Origin: Dendrobium chrysotoxum
Lineage: Eukaryota; Streptophyta; Magnoliopsida; Asparagales; Orchidaceae
Length of the DNA stretch: 64,000 nt
Reading direction: 5' to 3'
Assembly: GCA_019925795.1 (NCBI GenBank)
Contig: CM034310.1
Span: 10,764,869 to 10,828,868, forward strand
The stretch's first letter is position 1, and each line of letters starts with the position of its first letter. The translations under genes and the position numbers were made by a program. Shown here in pieces: positions 58,958 to 64,000 of this stretch. The notes beneath the pieces were generated by a model. It made no database searches, was not told the DNA's origin, and saw only the letters and a program-made list of their open reading frames with translations.

Positions 58958-59207
58958 TGAACAATTGTTTAACAGAAACTCTAATTCACTCAATCTCTCT
59001 CCCTGAGTGTGTGTGTGCATGGTTACTTAGCTAGGGAATCAGTTATATTACAATGGACTCAATAAAAAGAAAATTCATACATTTGACACACTTGGACCCG
59101 ATCTTGAGTTGGCTTGAGTGGCTCGCGATCTTTTGTGCCTGAAACAGATTAGCCAAGCAAAACATACTGGAAACATGTTTGTCATCATCAAAACCAGATT
59201 TGCAACA

Positions 59208-59669
59208 GATGCTTCATTGTTGGATTCTAATAAAGCTAGTATAGTTGGTGTTTTGCGAGATGATAAAGAAAGATTTCTTATGGCTTATGTGAAGAAGATG
59301 CTTCATTGGGATATTTCTTTATTGGAGTTAATTGTTATTTTTCATTTTAAGGAATTTATTCAAGGATGGATGAATAAAATGAATGGTATTATTATCGAAG
59401 GGGATAATATCAATGTGATTAAGCTTCTTCAGAATTCAGTGATGAAGGCTCAGAATAATGTGGTGCATAGAATGGATTTTTCTTTTTTGGATTGTTTTCG
59501 TATTGTAAATTTCCATTTTATGTCTAGGGAGGGTAATAAATTGGCGGATGTTTGTGCTAATTATGCTTTATTAGGAGATTTTTATTCGGATTGTTTTATG
59601 TTTGGAAACCTTCCATCAAGTTTTGTTGACTTGGTTAGGAAGGAATGTGATAGTCTTTCTATCACATAG
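59208..59669 (+). pseudogene. L2 ORF2, RNase H-like C-terminus
   Basis: Continues the L2 ORF2 after E5: ASLLDSNKASIVGVLRDD, IIIEGDNINVIKLLQN, FHFMSREGNKLADVCANYA, then a stop at 59667-59669. This is the RVT_3/RNase H-like domain at the end of many plant L1-type ORF2 proteins, with the usual acidic positions visible (D of the start, E/D of IEGD, D of LADV). The frame is open leftward into the E5 LTR as far as 59118, a chimeric reading created by the insertion. Confidence 0.8.
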
Positions 59670-59928
59670 GTCTTTGTATTTCTTTCCTTTTTTTCCTAGT
59701 AATGCTATTGTAGTTCTTCAAAAAAAAAAGACAAACACAAAGATTGTAGGACCTAAGCATAACCAGAAAAACAAAGGCAACAAAATTACATTAAAATATG
59801 AGTAGAAATATGAACAATATACCATCTAACCAAATTAAAACAAATAAAGGAATAATTTTAAAAAAAAGATTAAAGTGCAAAAAAAATGAATGTCATGTCA
59901 TAAGAGGAATATTTTAGGTGTATAAGTT

Positions 59929-59932
<4 letters not shown>

Positions 59933-59976
<44 letters not shown>
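59933..59976. repeat. (TG)22 microsatellite
   Basis: Uninterrupted 44-bp TG run. Confidence 0.95.
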
Positions 59977-59979
<3 letters not shown>

Positions 59980-61545
59980 AACTTGAATAAAAAAATAGAA
60001 TCAAATATAAGGAGGATAAATATGATTTACTTAAAATGAGATCTTAACATAACATAGATAAAATAAAAATAAAGAGTTAAATTATTTTGATAAATTACAT
60101 AGCATTAATAGCTAAATCATGACTTATAGCAATGATAAACATAATTAAGTCAACAATTATCATTAGTCATATTTGAAACTATTTTCAATAAATGTAATTT
60201 ATCAATTAAGGCAGCAAGCCATGCTTTACATATCATGTGTGATTTTATATTTATATGATATCAAGCATGATTGATAAAATTCCACTATATAAGTTGATAA
60301 CACAAATGCAAATTGATATACTTGCACAAATAGTGCTATGGTAAGATATAGCTTCAATTAAAAGAAAATTTATAGCAAATCAATCTTGGCATGTACATTG
60401 AAGAAAAAAAATGAATACATATATATATAACATATACTAACATGCTTAAGTGGGAAAATTAAATATATTAAAACAAAATTTGAGTAGATTGCATTTCAAA
60501 TAAAATCCTTGGTATGTAATTGATAGTATACCATACTCAATGGTATTAGATCAAATAGATGCCTCTATTACTTTTAAAGAAATATAACAACTGAAATTTT
60601 CATGAATTCATATGCTTGACAATCTCTACAAATAAAATATAGCTTGTTTGTTTGAGGTTTAACTAAAAACACCTCTGATAGCATGAATGAATATTATCAA
60701 TGAACTTAACAAAAATGTTCAAAACATTAATATGTGTCATCCATAATTTTAGAATATAGTAAAAATGAATTTAAATACTCATTGGAGATACGAACAAAAG
60801 GTCAGATGTAGCTCCATAATGACGATAAGATCCAGTATGCTAAATTCAATGCACATTAAATAGACATAAATAAGAAGTTAAATTAAATGATAAGAACTTT
60901 CACAAGTTGATTTTTAAAATCAAAGTTATATATTTGAATATAAATAAAAATAATTTATAAAAATTGCACTGAGTTTGTTGTTGATGAATTCGATGGTGGA
61001 GCTCAAAGATTGTACATCAACAATTCATAGAAATTAGAACAACATTCAACAACGATAGAATAGAATACCTAAATTATAAAAAATGGCTAAAACCCAAAGC
61101 TAAATCTTCTAAATAACACTAATAAGAGAAAAAATAGGAACCAAGTCCTTGAATTAAGAAAAATTGATAATAAATACAAATAATAAATATTCATAAGAGA
61201 CATTAACAAATGTTACATATAACTTGACAATGATGGAATGGCCCTATATGTTCAATTTCACTGCACAATAAATAGACAAGTGAGGAGTTGAATTAAATAA
61301 AAAGAACAAATCTCTACTATAACATGTGTTCTTATCTCGACAATAGAGCTAATATAGATATAATTTATTAATAAAAAATCAAAGTTTTCATATATTATGC
61401 ATTGAATGATACATCTAGCTGAAATGAAATAGGAATATATACTTATATTGACTATATAGATCAAATCATATATGATTTATAATAATAAAAACTCAAAGAT
61501 TATTATATAATATGCAATGTGGGCAGCACACGCAATGAGTAAGAA

Positions 61546-62090
61546 ACTACCTCATGAGCAATTTCTAGTGTTTAGCATTTATGATGAAAGAAAAAATATG
61601 CTTGGCAAGACTAAATCAATAACAGTAAGTACATGCAATTAATAATATATCTAACAATAAGAAGATTGATTTATTTTACATATTTAGAAATAAAGAACTA
61701 TGAATAATGAACTAATAACCACAAAAAATTATAGATTGCACAAAAAACAAAAACAACACAAACTATTAAAAGAAGCAGTTATAATGGCCACTTCTAATTA
61801 AGAAAATTCCTCATACTTTTTTAATGTCATGCATTTAAGACGGAAGAAAGAAACGTTTCCAACAATACTAAATCAATAATAATAAGTGCATGCAATAAAT
61901 AATTCATCTAACAATAAGAAGATTGATTTCTTTTACATATTTATAAATAATGAATTAAGAACTAAGAATGAAACTAAGAACTAAGAATAAAAAACCAAAA
62001 TAAATTTATTGATTGTACAAAAGACAATGCAAAGTATAAAATATTAAAAATAAGATCAAACACAAATAGCCACTTCCAATCTAGCAAATT
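61546..62090. repeat. Imperfect tandem duplication, about 260-280 bp units
   Basis: Two diverged copies, about 61546-61806 and 61807-62090. Shared landmarks are ACTAAATCAATAA (61610 and 61867), CTAACAATAAGAAGATTGAT, TTTTACATATTTA and GCCACTTC (61789 and 62069). Offsets grow from 257 to 280 through indels. Confidence 0.7.
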
Positions 62091-63216
62091 TAAAACAAAA
62101 AAGTAAGATAGCCATGGAGAACCAACAAGTGCATCAACTTATCATTGAAGCAACAATGAATAAGTACAATGAGAAAGACTAACAGGTAACAACAATAATG
62201 ATAAGTCATTTAAATTGAATTAAGGTATACAAGCATAAATAATTAGATAAATCTTCCACTGATGAATGGGCCTAAAACAAAACATAAGAAGGCATAATAA
62301 TGAAATTAAAAAAGGTTAAAGTACTCATGACCCAAAAGCATTATAGAGTTGTATGGTTTCAAGCATATGAGTTTGTTAGAATTGTGTGCAAAGAATAAGA
62401 ATAAATACTTGACAGCAAGAATAAAGTCTAATTACTCAATCCCCAACTATGGATAAGCTTACTAAAATAAGGTTGTGAAGATCTCTTTTCATCCTTAAAA
62501 CATAAACTATCAAGACAGCAAACTTTATCTTATTTGAATGGTGGAAGATAGGCATTTAAATAATTTAGAGCCCAATTTTGTAAACTAATTTTTATGATGA
62601 AGTTGAGGCAAAAAATATGACTTTTATCAGCAGCTTACTCTTCAAGATTTTGCCACTTCATGCAATTTCCTTTTTCCATTTTCATAGAGAAGGATTGCAA
62701 GATTTCACATATGTGCATAAAAATTATAATGAAGACAGAGGCATCAAGCTTAAATAGTTGGATTTATATTATTTTTACAAGAATAGCAAATCTTAACAAG
62801 AGAGATAGTTAGATTATTATCCCATTTACAAGAATAGTAGCTCTTATCCTCAAACATTTTATTCCACTCATCAACCTTTTTACTGATTGAAATTTACAAT
62901 TCATCATCCCTTCCAAGTTCCTAAGTTGAAATCCACTTTAAATCTCAATTATTTAAAAAAAATAGTTGAGGGATACAATATATGGAAAAACATATTCGCA
63001 ATCAGTAATCAAAACTTCACATTCTAAATAAAATAAGCACTGATCATTAGTGATGGGTAATGGACACCAAAACAAAAGAAATTGGTAAATAACTCAAAAA
63101 GCTATGTTACTTACATAACAATCCCTTCCTTTATAAAATATGCATCTACAACTGCCACATAAAGGATATTAATAGAAATTCAAAGAAAGTGAAGCATACC
63201 ACACTGCACATTATGT

Positions 63217-63481
63217 ACTTCTTTTTAAGGTCTCTTCAATGTCAGACTCAGTAATGTAGAAGTCTCATCAACAAATCTCCCTTCTTAACTTTAGGCCTCA
63301 TGCGACATGCTAAATGGACCTCCTCTGCCAAGTTTGACAAGATAAGCATATGAGAGAATGAATTGAATACCATAATGGAGTCACCTGGGTCGAAGCTTGT
63401 CAACACATCCCCCAACTCATTAAGATTTTTAGAATCATGCTCGCTCTCATATTCAGCAGATAGTTCATAGCACCCTTGCAA
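63217..63481 (-). pseudogene. Phosphoenolpyruvate carboxylase-like exon, degraded
   Basis: Read on the minus strand from 63481: LQGCYELSAEYESEHD, then LGDVLTSFDPGDS, SFSHML and SNLAEEVHLA, followed by VKKGD. This matches the second coding exon of plant PEPC, which carboxylates phosphoenolpyruvate to oxaloacetate in the cytosol (family recognised from memory). A canonical splice acceptor, TATTTTTAG, directly precedes TTGCAAGG. After KKGD two single-base losses shift the frame, and a TTESDIEETLKR-like sequence is seen only in other frames. No other PEPC exons are visible to the left, and exon 1 is not visible to 64000. It is probably a pseudogene piece; a sequencing error plus distant exons is the alternative. 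Confidence 0.7.
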
Positions 63482-64000
63482 CTAAAAATATACAATTTAA
63501 GCCACATTATATCTTCTGAGCAATCTGAACTAAACTTTCCTTACAATACATCTTCAACAAATCTAAGCAAGCAGGTTCATTTGCCAATAATATTGCCAAA
63601 AACTAACTAATAACATTAGCATGATGCAAATGCGTGCAAAGCTCCTCATTAAAATTGAATGATTGCTAATATAAAAATAGAAACCACGTACTCATGTTCG
63701 CTATAACAAAAGCTATCCACTGTAACAAAAGCTAATAAAGTTTGATAATTTACCTTAAACAAAATCATGAACAACAAATTTCAAACTAAGAATATCAAAA
63801 GATGTCCAAATTTGATTTTTAAGCTGCATCCTGCATAAGATTAGCATGGCATAATAAACAGTAAAAGAAACTAATCCCATTGAAGTTACTCTAAATTATT
63901 TAGATTGAAGTACTAAAAAATGAAATAACAATTGGTCAACTAAATTGGGAAAAAAGGAGATAAATCATTACCTTAATGAATGAAGTGGTTTTCATCAGAA
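63482..64000. other. AT-rich sequence right of the PEPC-like exon
   Basis: If the exon belonged to a gene, this would be its first intron. I see no exon 1 sequence, ORF or repeat. Confidence 0.4.

Larger units (their letters stand above)
49176..59207 (-). mobile_element. Copia element E5 (SIRE/Maximus-like), young and nearly intact
   Basis: 10,032 bp on the minus strand: 5' LTR (57390-59207), primer-binding site (57376-57387), gag (55522-57333), pol (52460-55510, one in-frame stop), a noncoding post-pol region, polypurine tract (50992-51006) and 3' LTR (49176-50991). Flanking bases GATGT (49171-49175) and GATGC (59208-59212) match at four of five, and the L2 reading frame joins across them. 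By eye the LTRs differ at only about 30 positions, mostly transitions at CpG, so insertion is recent compared with other elements here. Length, gag type and the GGGGGGGTGAATTGG tract fit the SIRE/Maximus lineage, but no env-like ORF is present. Confidence 0.92.
57390..59207 (-). repeat. E5 5' LTR
   Basis: 1,818 bp, same order as the 3' LTR, from TGAAAGTTCG to ATTTGCAACA on the plus strand. The minisatellite is at about 57760-58010 and the paired-palindrome array at 58282-58957. Several palindromes show single C-to-T or G-to-A changes relative to the 3' LTR copy (for example ATCATCCCGTACGATC near 58390). Confidence 0.92.
43986..59729 (+). mobile_element. LINE L2 (plant L1 type), interrupted by E5
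   Basis: 5'-truncated element with ORF1 (43986-45349), ORF2 with endonuclease, RT, zinc-binding and RNase H parts (45350-49175 and 59208-59669), a 3' UTR and a 10-base A run (59720-59729). Copia element E5 sits in the RNase H domain. Removing E5 joins KLNVD on the left to ASLLDSNKAS on the right in frame. Multiple stops and frameshifts make it inactive. No target-site duplication was found. Confidence 0.85.
59730..63216. other. AT-rich noncoding region
   Basis: About 3.5 kb with no ORF, LTR or RNA gene that I recognise. It holds a (TG)22 tract and an imperfect duplicated block, annotated separately. A further related pair of stretches with CACA(T/A)TAAATAGACA lies near 60850-60898 and 61260-61308. 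If the PEPC-like exon were part of a real gene, this would be where later exons should lie, but none is visible. Confidence 0.5.

Noticed and set aside
63248..63481. 77-codon ORF taken as a small gene
   Set aside because: The supposed start is a TTG just after a splice acceptor. The sequence is a PEPC-like exon, not a free-standing small protein.
8..64000. tRNA, rRNA or snRNA genes
   Set aside because: Only tRNA-complementary primer sites of retroelements were seen. I found no cloverleaf or rRNA-like stretch by eye, though a covariance-model scan would be decisive.

Overview
This is a plant nuclear window, most likely from an angiosperm. The evidence is Ty1/copia elements with initiator tRNA-Met primer sites, Ty3/gypsy remnants with plant-type primer and polypurine signals, plant L1-type LINEs with zinc-knuckle ORF1 and RNase H-tailed ORF2, a PLS-class PPR gene, and a phosphoenolpyruvate carboxylase-like exon. 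Nearly everything left of 40 kb and between 43.4 and 59.7 kb is transposable element, much of it nested. The species cannot be named from sequence alone.

Layout. 1-575: 5' end of a minus-strand LINE. 640-2290: decayed minus-strand plant transposon-type ORF behind a palindrome-rich promoter region. 2290-18306: a decayed minus-strand copia element (E1) carrying a four-level nest: a solo LTR in its RT catalytic codons (4379-12681, TSD AATAT), a LINE fragment in that LTR (5843-12281, 12-18 bp TSD), and a pol-less plus-strand copia element in the LINE (E3, 6492-11892, TSD CAAAG). 18307-22571: pol-less Athila/Tat-like gypsy element, followed by a 117-bp tandem repeat. 24000-36760: minus-strand gypsy-like gag interrupted by a plus-strand copia element (E2, 24630-33264). 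37690-39700: pol-less chromovirus-like gypsy remnant.

41971-43116 holds the only clearly intact non-transposon gene, an intronless-looking PPR protein on the minus strand. 43398-59729 is a LINE (L2) preceded by a fragment of another LINE's reverse transcriptase. L2 is split in its RNase H domain by a young, nearly intact 10-kb minus-strand SIRE/Maximus-like copia element (E5, 49176-59207). E5 has two nearly identical 1.8-kb LTRs, an intact 603-codon gag, and a pol broken by one in-frame stop. 59730-64000 is AT-rich, with a (TG)22 tract, a duplicated block and a degraded PEPC-like exon at 63217-63481.

The most striking signal is in the copia LTRs. Upstream of the TATA box lies an array of 17-bp palindromes of the form GATCGTCC-N-GGACGATC. 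They come in pairs at a constant 21-bp centre-to-centre spacing, and the pairs recur about every 94-118 bp with weaker pairs midway. Older copies keep the architecture although their CpGs have decayed. Related arrays sit upstream of two unrelated gag-like ORFs. A second array of short AAA-centred inverted repeats lies between pol and the 3' LTR.
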